A stretch of 64,000 nt of DNA from Brachycybe producta (lineage: Eukaryota > Arthropoda > Diplopoda > Playtdesmida > Andrognathidae): the NCBI GenBank assembly GCA_036925085.1, contig JAUPFP010000044.1, positions 186,001 through 250,000 on the forward strand. Reading direction: 5' to 3'. The first letter of the stretch is position 1; each line of letters opens with the position of its first letter. Position numbers and translations under genes: made by a program. Shown here piece after piece: positions 53,801 through 64,000 of this stretch. Under the pieces are notes generated by a model. The model was not told the origin of the DNA. It was given only the letters and a program-made list of their open reading frames with translations, and made no database searches.

Positions 53801-56800
53801 TCTCTCAGGTAGGTCTTCAGGAAACTTCGAGAGCAAAGGTTTGTTCTTGGAATCAACATCCGGAACAACACGAAGGACAAGAACCGACTTGGGTTAAGGA
53901 AATCAATCAGGATGCTTACGGAACCGGACACGACACAGGTGAGATTAACGAAGATTCGATTGATTATTATTCGAACCTTTTTTGAAATTGTGTTTTTCTC
54001 GAACTTTGAAATTCGAATCGACAAAAATGGAAACGTTATCTTCGAATTTTGAAAAAAAAAAAACTTTTTGCGTTTCTTGTCGGTTGTTATCGTGTGGTTT
54101 TTATTATAATTGGTTGGTTTTGATTCTTGCAAGTTGTCATTGAGGGGGAATTTTATGAAGTGCATCATTGTAAGGGTAAGGAGCTCTTTGCTATTGTTTG
54201 TATGTCGTGATTTTTATTTTTACTCTCACGTTTGATCGTAATGCATGTTCGTCGTAATTGCACGCATTTGTGTCGTCATATATATTAGTAGCCATTTCGA
54301 AATATGCAAATGAATGAGAACAATGGAAGAAATCTGGTTATTCGATATTTCATAAGTAGTATTAAGAAAATTAGATATAATTATATATGTAATTATAGAT
54401 ATAATTAACTACGTCTACCAATAATAGCAAAAAACGTTGATATAATCTATCGTGCCGAGGAAAATCGTTTGGCTTATGGACGGTTTTGATTAAAGTATGT
54501 AGAATAACTGAGGCATCCTGAACAAATAGAACGGTGCCTCGCACTGCCTCGTTCCTTCAAGATTCAAAATGAACACTTTCATGCATGAAGCGTACGCTCG
54601 TACGTGTGTCCTCGCCCTTTTTCGTTTGGCGTTCGTGCTCAAATGTTTTACGAAACTTTATGAGTGTTTTAAAAGTTGCTTTCTAGTTTCATAGTATTTT
54701 TTTTTAAAAATTTTGACGTCTGAAAGTTACGATCGTTTATAGTAATTCAGGATATGCGTTTTAGAATTTAGGCATCTATTTGTAATATCGAGAATGTTGA
54801 TTGAAGTTTTTCTTTACGTATTTTGTTATTCTTAGACTTTGAGGTCAAACATTTTTTTCATTTGAAGTTAAATTTTAAATGTTTGTTAAAGAAAATAGTA
54901 AAATTAAGGAGAAATTTTAGTGTATTTTCTTGATAATTTGATCGATATCAAAAATGTACATTTTTGCGATTTTTTTAAATGGCTGTAATTAGTCTAGTGG
55001 CTATTAGTCATCTTTGAGTTTAATTTCTAGCAAATTTTTTGTCTGAAAGTTGTTTGTCTGAAAAGTTAAAATTAACTTTCTATAAATTGCAAGTTTTTTG
55101 TTTACGTCTCGTATTATGTAAGTTTCAGAATTTGAATTTTAAAATTATAGATGAGTACGAGGAACTTATTCAGTCTCCATCTCGTGCAGCCGGATATCAA
55201 CGAATGCAATCTTCTAACTCTATGTTTTACGTAACATTGGATGCTGAAGAGAGTCGAGCTTGTCTGAACAGAGTTAAGGAAATGACTTCTGTTGGATCGC
55301 CCGAGCCTCGGTCGATGAGAGGTCTAATATCCATTTACGGTTGTATCGTTTATGTGATAACAGCTGTTATTTTTTCCACAGATTCTGAAATCGATACTGG
55401 TTTCCCAATTGAATCTTCGTCGCGTGTTACGAGTCGTAACGATCCCTCACGAACTAGCATAAGCGACGACTTGCTTAAAGGTTTTGATTCGTATTGAGTT
55501 TTTATGCCATTATTTTGCAACTTTGAGGCGTTTTATAGGTGCGTTGGGTGGCAGCTCGGCTCCATATCAGGATTTTGTTGAGGAAACAAGTATTCCTATT
55601 GGTTGGCACAGTTTACTAAATCTTAGGCAGGACAACGGAGAAAAATTGGCTTATGAACGAATGAGGTTTCAAACGAACAACATTCAGAACTGCAACCTTT
55701 TTGAGGATCGTTTTTAAAGTGTTTTTGTTACATGTTCAAGTCTTGCTTACGAACAGCACGAGAGGAGTTTGCTTTGTCAGTTACTGAGCTGTCACGGATT
55801 GTCACAGTCTTGGGCAGATGTGATCTTGCCGATCGTAAGAAAGGTTGCCGAAACTGTGAGACCGGACGAAAGACATGATTGTGACGAAATGGACATCCGA
55901 CAATATGTTCAATTTAAAAAGGTTCAGATGTGACAGTCTTGTTTGATAATATCTTATTAAACGTTTTGTGTTCGTTTGTTATTTAGATTCCAGGCGGAAA
56001 ACGTTCTGAATGTGCGATCGTCAATGGAGTTGTTTGTACAAAAAATATTGCTCATAAGAAGGTTAATCTCTGTTTTATAAATAATAATTGTAAAATAAGC
56101 AAATGAAGGAGAACGATAGGAATGCAGCTTATTCTTCAGATTCAACAGGAAAATTGATTAGTTATTGAAAGCTTTTTAGAAACTAGAAGAAAAAAGAAAT
56201 CACTTTCTAGTGTCGTGTTCCTATTTTATAAAATAAACTTTTTAACGCGCTAATGGCAGTTTACAAGCAAGTGACAGTTTAGGAGCGCGAGTGACGGTTT
56301 TTGTGGGCGTGTGGCGGTTTGGGAGAGTGGGTGTCGGTTTGGGAGAGCGAGTGGCTGTTTTTCGAGAGCAAGTGTCAGTTTTAACTCTTGTGTGTTGTTC
56401 CTAAAGTGCATTCAAGTTTTTGTTGTTTTCAAAATTTATTAGAACCGTAATTCTAGATTTCATGTTTAGTGAAAGGTACATTTTTTGTATTTCAGATGAA
56501 AAGTAGCCTTTTGAATCCGACGATTTTACTCGTGAGATCTCCGATTGTTTATCAAAGACAGGAGAACAAGTTGTTATCTTTGGAAGCTGCTGTTTTGCAA
56601 GTCAGTTAACTAACTAACCCTGATAACCCTGTTTCCAATTGAATTTTATTTTTTGTTTATTTCAACTTAGGAGCATAACTATTTGAAAAACGTTGTTGCG
56701 AAGATCGCTTGTTTTAAGCCGGATATCGTCCTTGTCGAGAAGACGGTTTCTCGTGTTGCTCAAGATTTTTTTCTTGATCTCGACATCACTCTCGTGCTAA

Positions 56801-59800
56801 ACGTGAAACCGGTTAGAAGATGATATCTGATTTTTAGTTTTTTAAGCTTTTAACAAAACAACAATTGTATTTTTAATTAGTCTGTTTTAGATCGAACTGC
56901 TCGTTTGACTCAAGGAGATATTGTATCGTCTATTGATGCTCAGATCACAAAACCGAACTTAGGAATGTGTCACAACTTTCATATTGTAACTTTTACGCTT
57001 TTGGATGGTAAGAAACAGCAGATTTCGGTCAAGCATGGTTCCCACCAAGAAAAGCTCGGATGTGGTCAAACTAGGATCTCCCTCATTTATGCCCTTATGG
57101 AAAATACATACGTACTTCAAGAAAAAAATTACGCAATTACAAAATTATATAAAAATTATACAAAAATATATAAAAAAGAATAGCTCGGATAACAAGGAAC
57201 CTCGGATAATTCGGACTCTATTGTATTTGGTGGGAACCATATAAAAGAATTTCTTTTCTAACAATTTAATTGTTCGCAGGTAGTTCAAAAACTCTTATGT
57301 TCTTTGACGGTTGCGCTCAGCATTTAGGATGTACGGTTATTCTGAGAGGAGCCGGAAATGTCGAGCTTAGCAAGGTGTTTTTTTTTTTACTAAGCTCGTG
57401 CAAAAACTAAATCTAACGTTTAACTTATGTTGTTTTCTTTGGTATCTTTTTTACGGTTTAAAAGGTGAAGGTCATTACGCAGTTTATGACGTATGTTTAC
57501 TACAACTGGCGGTTGGAACGTTCGTTTCTGATGGACGAGTTTGTGATGCCTCCGACTCCTCCTGACGAAAAGCATTTCGTTATCGACGAAGAGGATTGTT
57601 TATTTACAAAGACTCATTCTGAATCTGTCAGTGAATCAAATGCTCAGGAAACTGATTATAGATCGGAATTGTCAAAGAGCGATTCAGACTCTGTCGAAGT
57701 TGAAACGGGTGTCGTTTTATGTTTCAATGAGAACAATGAAGCCGAGAAACAAATATTTAACATGGAGGCATCGATAAGTCGTCTCGATTCTGACACCGAA
57801 CGTCTTTCAAGAGAGAAACGTTGCGAGAGTCGGCCGATCGATGACCACAGCGATCCGTTGCATTCTTACCAAAAATCTGAGGATGATTCGATCTTTTTGG
57901 TTCATCACGGCTCGCAATTGCAAGTGTCATCTCTTCCGTTAGCGAATCGTTTCAGAAAAGCGCTCGACGATATCGTTCTCAGTTCCTCGCCAAATTCGAA
58001 ATACTCAGTTCCATACTTAGAAAGTGAAGTAGGACGTAAATGCAAACTGAGAAGTTTTTTTCCCGAGGAAGCTTATTGGTCGGAACAGTTTTATCGATCA
58101 AATAAAACATCATCTGCTCATTTGGACGAAGTTGGACGAAGTATGACTGCTGGAGTCACAAATGGAGTTGGTGTCGGAGGTATTTCCACTTCGGGAACGC
58201 GTTTTGGAAATCTCGTTTCGGACGGAGTTAACGTTCGATCGCATCATTTGTTTACTGCATTGATGTTGACAGCTGCGATCAACGATCATTTTGTTCAGGA
58301 ATCGTTGTCAGACTACAGAGCTCAAGGAGGACGAATAAGTGTCTTAAACTCGAAAGAGACGAAGAGAACTTCGCTTCCACAAACAAATGCGATCAATGTT
58401 GCTTGCAACCGTGATTTTGTCGATGGAGCAGCGGCTTACAACACTTCGTATTGGGTAAATTGCAGGAAAAGCGATGCGGTGGCGCTGCACAAGCGCCAAA
58501 TTTAATTAACGCCATTTGGAATAAACGCCAAACGGAATAAGCGTTTGTTAAATTTGGCGCTTAATCAGTCGCCTCAATTATGGAGGAGGCCGATTTTGAA
58601 ACCTTTTTTTTTCTCACGTAAAGGTTGATGCCCTCGATCCTTTCAATCATCAGAGGCTTTCAGTTCTGTTCTGCAGTTATTCGAACGCATCTTATAATGC
58701 GCCATCGTTTTGCGTCAGTCCCTGGTACGATCAGGTCACTTTCCAGTTGTCATTTTTTGTGAAAGTCCTAATATTTTGATTTCTCAATCAGGGTTGTTAA
58801 CATGCACTTTTACGGTTGTAATGATATTTCTTTGGGTGGATTTCTGGAGAAATATTGCTTCAGGAGTACGTACATCTGTCCAAGTGAAGCATGTGAGACT
58901 CCGATGACGGAACACGTTCGTCGTTTCGTTCATGATAACGGATGTGTTCATATTCTGTTACGAAAGATGGAACATCCGATCAAACGGTGGCCTGAATCGA
59001 TATCGATGTGGAGTTGGTGTCGTAAATGCAAACAGGTAGCACAAAAACAATTTTCAAACATTCGGCTGTAACTTTTTTGTTACCTCTTATTGTTGTTTTT
59101 GGTTTTTCAGGTGACAAATGTGGCTCCGATGTCTCTCGATACTTGGTCGCTTTCTTTTGCTAAATATCTGGAACTTAGGTTTCACGGTGGCTCGTACTTA
59201 CGTCGTGGTGCATCGGACGGTTGTTCTCATTCGTTGCACCACGATCATTATCAATATTTTGCTTATAAACAGATAGTTACAGCTTTCAAGTGAGATTTAC
59301 TATTAAGAGTATTGAGTAGTTGGGCACTGTGTTGCACGCGTCACAAGATGTGGTCAATTTGACGGTTCCATAGTTGCGAAAATTGCTTTGGCAACTAAAT
59401 GATAATTCGAAATGTCACTCAAAATACCTCATAACCTGTAGAAAGCATGTTACGAAAATCACACAAGTTTCATGAAAGTTGAAAGATGTTTTCGATTTAC
59501 GGTTTACAAAATGGACCTTTTTTTTTGGTGAATTATTTGTAACCAGTCTTCAAAGTATTAATCACAGTAATTACTAATTATATCAGTTAAAAGCTATTTA
59601 ATTACAATTATAAAACCACCTTAACTGAAGTTCTGTGTAATTTCAGAACAAAAATATAAAAAAATGAATAGTAATTGTATTTGCATTAGAAAAGGTAATT
59701 AATTACAATTTCAAAGTTTCAAAAGTAATGTAGTGAATCACTAATTACTTGTAAAAGTAACTTAATTACAGCAATACATTCCTTTTTAGCAAATAAAGAT

Positions 59801-62800
59801 AAAGACACATTTGAATATTGTAATCAACAAATTCTAAAACCTGACCACAACATCCAAAAAGCGATTGCAACTTCAATGATTGTTAAAAACACAGTTCGAA
59901 GACAAATTTACCGTTATAATTGAGACCATGTGTGTTTTTAAAAACGTCAATTTTCAATTAACGTCGATCACGTCTATGTCGTCTGCAGGATCGTGCACGC
60001 GTTCAATGCTTTATGACTTTTAATATGGGCATAAAATGATATACTGATTTTTTTTTGTTAAAATTGATTATTGGAAATGTGTAGATACTGTTCGATCGTG
60101 TTGCGTGAAATAGCTCTTCCTCCTTGCCTAATCAATTGCAGAGATGTGATAACAATTGAATCACTTGTCGAAGAAGTTAAAGAACTTTCTGTGAAGTAAC
60201 ACATTACCTGTTTTTATATGTCAAGGATGATTAGTGACTCTTCTAATCTTTATTATTTTGGTTTTGTTGCTCTCATTTTCTTCAGAGGTCACGGTGTCTA
60301 CGGTTCCGTTTTGGATCGATTATTTACTTTGAATTCGGAATGTGTCGGAACTAAATACGAACAAGTCGTGGCCGACTTACTAGCTCAGTTACAGGTTTGT
60401 TTTAAGTGTTTTAATTTGATGGAGTCTGATGTGTTATTCGTAATTTTTTTCTTCTGAACATTAGAGTGAAAAGAACTATTTTCGAGAAAGGATTGAAGAC
60501 ATTCAGATAAAGTTAACGTCTCCGACCATTGAAAACGTTAGTCTTAGCGATGTTAATAGCAAACAATTGGACGTTTCGTTAAAGGGTGAGCTCATTGGCA
60601 GCCTTTTGATGCGTTTTGAATTTGTATGAAAGTTTCTTTTGTTTTCTAGATGCTAAAGATCATCTTTGGAGGGTTAACGATTGCATTATTGGTGTGAAAC
60701 GAATCATTGCGGACGCAGTTGCTGGATGGGATATAAGGTTAAAATCTTTTTCGTTTATTATGGAGTCTTAAAATTTTGTTGAGGTGGTTGTATGAGGGTG
60801 AAGGGGCGGACTGAGACAAAAATGTCCCAGTTTAAAGTTATTCGATGCGAGGGTATGCGTGCCACCTTGTGGAGGACAGTCCTCCATTCGGAAGAACTGT
60901 CTTCTGGCCAGGACCATTATCCATAAACGTATTTAAGTTTTTATACAATTTATTGTGTGGAGGACATGTTTTCCTTCGTGGAGGACGGTCCTGGTCGCAG
61001 GACATTTCCTCTGAATGGTTGACTGTCCTCCACAAAGGAGCAATGGTGGCAAGCCTATTCGAGGGGCTCTTCGTTAATGCAAGCGTAGCGAGTGTAAATT
61101 TTGTTTTTTGTTTCTTCAAACAACCCAAATGGCAGCAGGACAATTCAGTCTTAAAAATGGGTTATGAATAGCTGACTTTCAAATTCTTGATTAATATGTA
61201 TTTCAGGAGCAACATAAGAGAAGAAAGTGTTTTAGAAATTAGAAGGGTAGCTGAATCACCCATGAGTATCTTCATGTCGATATTTTTCAAAAGGAACCGT
61301 TTACCACTCACCCATGATATTTTTTTTTAACTTGGGAGTTGAGCTACCTCTATGTATGTGGTGATATTAATGTAGGCTGAAGATAAGCTTCACTGCATAA
61401 CACTCATGTCTAGTTTAATATTAATAATTGTGAATTTTAAAAATAATCGAAGACAGTGAGGTTTTTATAATTGTTTTGATAATTTGTAGTTTATGATTGT
61501 TTAATGTTTAAAATAATTATTTCCAAAAATTAACATAAATGTATAGTGTTTATTGTGGGGTTTTAAATGTAGTGTTTCACCAATGAAACAGTGTTTGTCT
61601 GTAAGTTCCCTTATAAAAAGGAAAATGGCAATGTTGGCTAAAGTGTATAACATGTGAATTTGGTGACGGAAGCACAAACTGGAGTTCTTAGTAACTCGAT
61701 TCTTTCCGAGGAAAGTCCCCGGACCAAGGACAGAAAGTGTCGAGACTGTTACAGTCTTCAGCCTGTCTCATTAAGTTCAATCCCGCTTGGATCCCGCTGT
61801 GGGTGAGCAAGGCTTAATTAAGGCACGGTGATTGTCATAGCAAAGAAATACAAATAACCCGTAGTTGGTTTAACAGAATGGGGCTTATCACATGTTATAC
61901 GCTTCTTTTTTTAAATGATCGTTTATGAACAACTGGTTTTGAACTCTTCATTATTGTGTTTTTCTCTGAGCAAATTTAAGATTAAATAAAAAGTGTTTTA
62001 GAAACTGGAAGGGTAGTTCAATCTTAGACTATTACTAGAGTAGAGTAATAGTCTAAGGTTCAATCACTTAAGGTGGCTGAGTAGATATTTTGTTTTTTGG
62101 CCTTCCTGGATGGCGCGCCTGCAGTGGCTATTATGTTCTATATGTGGTTCTGTCTCCCCATGTTGAGAAATGTTCAAGCGAACGTTTTTCAGAAGAAACA
62201 TTACAAAAATAAAATCTAAGTTTCTTAGAAACTAGAATAGTTGGTGATAATACTAAAAAAAATGTTCATGATGATATCTTTAAAAATAATTTTTTATGAC
62301 AGTTTGAAAAAGGCGAAAATAAGTTTTTTCATGAAATGTCAATGGAGAAAAAAAAAAATCTAAAAACGGGTCATTTTCAAGCTGAATTTTTAACATATTG
62401 CTGCGAAGATTTTTTAGCATAATCTTCTGCCATTCTAGTTTTGAAAACAATGTGAATTTTTTTTTTCGTAATGTTTCTTAAAAAAAAAACGTTTGCTTTA
62501 TTTGATATTATCCACTGCAGTCGTGCCATACTGGGGTACAAAAACAAAATAAATATCTATTCAGCCACCTAAAGTGATTGAACTACCCTTCTAGTTTACC
62601 CTTCTCCTTTCCAGTTTCTCTTAATTTTACTCAAAGGGACATTTCTACTATAGAAACCACTGTAGGTGACTCTTCTAGTTTCTCAAACAGTTTCAATTGA
62701 ATTTTGACGTTGCTTATGTGTAACACAGAATAACCAATGTTTTTCATATGCAATAACTGTAAACGTCTAATTTTTGTTACATAATATGATAGGTTTTCTG

Positions 62801-64000
62801 AGCTCGTGCAACAGCGTAAAAAAGACGAAAAGTCTTCTACTAAGTCGACACTCGTAAACATAAAGACGATCTCTGCTCAGGTTGGATCTCAACCAATTAT
62901 GGATTCTGTAAGATAATCTAATTTGGAAATGAAATTGTCAAATTTATTCACCTCTTAAATATAATTTTTTTTAATGAAGTTGTCGCCAAGATCCGAAATC
63001 GGTAGCAATACGATCGATAGCAGTATTGCAGATCGAGGCTTTTTTACTTCATCGTCTCTGCAACCAATCTTGCAATCTGATTCTGACGAGATTTTAACAA
63101 ATGCTTCTATTAATGTAACTAAACAAGAGGTGCCATTTGTGTGCAGTTACTTTTAAATTGTAATTTACTAATTTACATGTGGTTGTTTAATGTATAGGTT
63201 GTAAGCGAAAGCGTTTTCGAGAAATCTGACGTTGCTTCCAATTCTCATCTGTCAACTTCCGAATTCTTTGAACCAAATGGTTCTTTGTTATCGACTTGCG
63301 AATCTATCGACACGATGGTGCCTTGTAACCAACAACCTAATGGGGGTTCACGAGACGAGAGCCGACCATCCGAAACGCGTAACGAGAAGCCGATGACGTC
63401 AGATGGAGATGACAAAATTGCAATGAAATCTAGATTTAAGCTTCCATTGGCCATGAAGTCAGGTTATTAGGTCCCTCGTAGTTTTTTTTCAATACCGGCC
63501 TCGTCACTTAACAATGGAAATGTTGTTTTCAGAGGATGAATCGATCGATACGAATGCGGGAAAAATTGAAAAGAAAGCGAGCGGAACAGTTAAAAACATG
63601 TTATCGCAACTCCTCTCTACGTCAAGCACCGTTTTACTACAAGTTAGTTTTATTTTGCCTGATTGAAATCTGAAATTAAATTTTATTAAAATATCCGACT
63701 GGCGTTTTTTTTTTTTAGAATCCATTTTGTGCCACAGAACATCACCTTTTGCCTCGATGCGAGAAGGTTCCCGTCGTCGTATACGAAGACGAACCGAGCT
63801 CAATCATTGCTTACGCTCTCAGTTCTCCAGGTTACGAACTATCGATGCAAGAGTTAAAACTGTCTGCTGCGACAAATCAGCAGAAAGATTCTCGTAATTC
63901 GAGGCAAGTTTCTATATTTTTGATTTGATAATTATCGAGAGAACATCGGTTAATTTGTCGGTTTTCATTCTGTAGTCCTGTTTTAAAGAGGAAATCGGCT
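50850..64000 (+). CDS. PIKFYVE: PIKfyve / Fab1 phosphatidylinositol 3-phosphate 5-kinase, N-terminal part
   Basis: Endosomal lipid kinase that makes PI(3,5)P2. 32 exons (the last partial), 1760 codons in the window: 50850-50973, 51050-51210, 51279-51398, 51465-51654, 51771-52005, 52614-52707, 52786-53055, 53809-53938, 54134-54175, 55151-55321, 55382-55480, 55539-55665, 55741-55921, 55987-56061, 56496-56600, 56671-56811, 56881-57007, 57280-57374, 57465-58454, 58624-58724, 58792-59035, 59111-59289, 60085-60195, 60286-60394, 60465-60585, 60650-60737, 62793-62907, 62980-63129, 63198-63462, 63533-63642, 63719-63903, 63976-64000. Domains: FYVE zinc finger (about 148-215; YWMPDRDCKECYDC, RRRHHCRVCG), DEP (309-398), chaperonin-like (about 588-835; GGKRSECAIVNGVVCTKNIA, LVEKTVSRVAQD), the Cys/His-rich CCR region (about 1160-1335; WSWCRKCKQV) and the VVYEDEPSSIIAYAL block that precedes the kinase. 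The kinase domain lies beyond the window. The intron after 63903 is GC-AG. Confidence 0.95.
52070..52560 (+). repeat. Degenerate ~100-125-bp tandem repeat in PIKfyve intron 5
   Basis: GTATATTTTGCAATTTT, TTTTATTTGCATTAAATGCA and ATTTGCACATTTT recur about three times in intron 52006-52613. Related sequence (in complement) is near 31980-32110. Confidence 0.7.
53135..53740. mobile_element. Family A foldback copies in PIKfyve intron 7
   Basis: AGAAACTAGCAAGTGTTTTA GAAACTAGGAGGGTAACGCA on the left, at least two internal arm sets, and CCTTCTAGTTTCTCTAG ... GAGTTCGAGAATTATTTATA on the right. Confidence 0.75.
54176..55150 (+). other. PIKfyve intron 9
   Basis: A 975-bp AT-rich intron. I see no repeat arms, exon or RNA gene in it. 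Confidence 0.6.
56062..56495 (+). repeat. PIKfyve intron 14 with short GC-richer tandem repeat
   Basis: At about 56255-56380, five degenerate copies of a 22-25 bp unit (GAGTGGCGGTTTGGGAGAGC-like, with GTGTCGGTTT and GTGACGGTTT variants), preceded by a family A fragment (TTTTTAGAAACTAGAAGAAA). Confidence 0.7.
57034..57242. mobile_element. MITE with ATGGTTCCCACCAA termini
   Basis: Perfect 14-bp ends ATGGTTCCCACCAA and TTGGTGGGAACCAT, with an inner GCTCGGAT / CTCGGATAA pair. It lies in PIKfyve intron 17 (57008-57279). Confidence 0.85.
58489..58566. mobile_element. 78-bp palindromic element in PIKfyve intron 19
   Basis: CAAGCGCCAAATTTAATTAA ... TTAAATTTGGCGCTTAA; outer arms AAGCGCCAAATTT / AAATTTGGCGCTT are perfect. 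The centre carries CGCCATTTGGAATAAACGCC. Confidence 0.75.
59290..60084 (+). other. PIKfyve intron 22
   Basis: A 795-bp intron. About 59545-59785 is rich in TAATTAC / GTAATTA motifs in both senses and may be a degraded inverted-repeat element. Nothing else was recognised. Confidence 0.55.
60866..61063. mobile_element. MITE with GTGCCACC...GGTGGC termini
   Basis: Left GTGCCACCTTGTGGAGGACA GT; right ACTGTCCTCCACAAAGGAGC AATGGTGGC. GTGGAGGACA also recurs internally. In PIKfyve intron 26. Confidence 0.75.
61566..61620 (+). promoter_or_regulatory. PSE/TATA-like promoter of RNase P-like copy C
   Basis: AATGTAGTGTTTCACCAATG then ACAGTGTTTGTCTGTAAG and TTATAAAAAG at 61611-61620, the same arrangement as copies A and B. 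Confidence 0.6.
61643..61906 (+). ncRNA. RNase P RNA-like gene, copy C (intact core)
   Basis: P1: GTATAACATGTGA (61645-61657) with TCACATGTTATAC (61888-61900), 13 perfect pairs plus a U-G closing pair. CR-I CGAGGAAAGTCCCCGGACC near 61706-61724 and CR-V AACAGAATGGGGCTTAT near 61872-61888 form an intact P4 with bulged U. The CR-IV region reads GGCACGGTGATTGTCATAGC AAAG. AGACT/AGTCT and GAGTT/AACTC hairpins are kept. A seven-T terminator follows. It lies in PIKfyve intron 26, about 19 kb from copies A and B. Confidence 0.82.
62062..62575. mobile_element. Foldback element, family B
   Basis: CACTTAAGGTGGCTGAGTAG ATATTTTG and GGCGCGCCTGCAGTGGCTAT T on the left; GGTACAAAAACAAAATAAAT ATCTATTCAGCCACCTAAAG on the right. 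Confidence 0.75.
62575..62720. mobile_element. Family A fragment
   Basis: AAGTGATTGAACTACCCTTC TAGTTTACCC, then further CTAGTTTCTC arms up to about 62700, near the end of PIKfyve intron 26 (60738-62792). Confidence 0.6.

Noticed and set aside
55741-55760. Acceptor after GAACAG at 55755 for the PIKfyve exon
   Set aside because: It breaks the reading phase; the acceptor TTCAAG at 55740 keeps phase 2 and gives the expected family sequence.
60838-61171. 101- and 108-codon frames on opposite strands
   Set aside because: They overlap a MITE with GTGGAGGACA repeats in a PIKfyve intron. Mirror-image frames are expected from inverted repeats.

Overview
This is nuclear DNA from an intron-rich animal with AT-rich introns and spacers. 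The first gene is the end of an E75-type nuclear receptor, which favours an ecdysozoan, probably an arthropod, but I cannot place it more finely. Seven protein genes can be spliced by eye with consistent reading phases. Almost all introns are GT-AG; two are GC-AG.

Layout: (1) 1-6591 (+), 3' part of E75, its N-terminal and DNA-binding exons lying left of the window. (2) 6592-13115, a long AT-rich spacer or 3'UTR full of short inverted-repeat elements. (3) 13116-15597 (-), a GRASP55/65 Golgi stacking protein. (4) 15598-16205, a short divergent promoter region holding a CpG-rich 37-bp tandem repeat and a MITE. (5) 16206-28031 (+), PTPN23/HD-PTP (Myopic) in 25 exons. (6) 28032-33902 (-), AP-1 sigma with two alternative last exons. 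(7) 36227-45222 (+), a SHCBP1-like beta-helix protein. (8) 46194-48864 (+), a RHBDL4/RHBDD1 rhomboid protease. (9) 50850-64000 (+), PIKfyve/Fab1, cut off before its kinase domain. Several products act in membrane traffic: HD-PTP (ESCRT), AP-1, PIKfyve, GRASP and RHBDL4 (ER quality control). No shared regulation is shown.

The most unusual content is non-coding. Three copies of a ~265-nt RNase P RNA-like gene lie on the host strand inside introns: two in a ~1.0-kb tandem duplication in SHCBP1 and one in PIKfyve. Each has a perfect or near-perfect terminal helix, a TATA box about 30 bp upstream and a T-run terminator. Two keep an intact P4 helix; one has a point change that breaks it.

Introns and spacers are packed with non-autonomous inverted-repeat elements of at least eight families. 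One foldback family shares the terminal motif CCACCTTAA with a second family, fills nearly a whole PTPN23 intron, and appears to have seeded a ~1-kb minisatellite from its own inverted repeat. I saw no transposase or reverse transcriptase reading frame.
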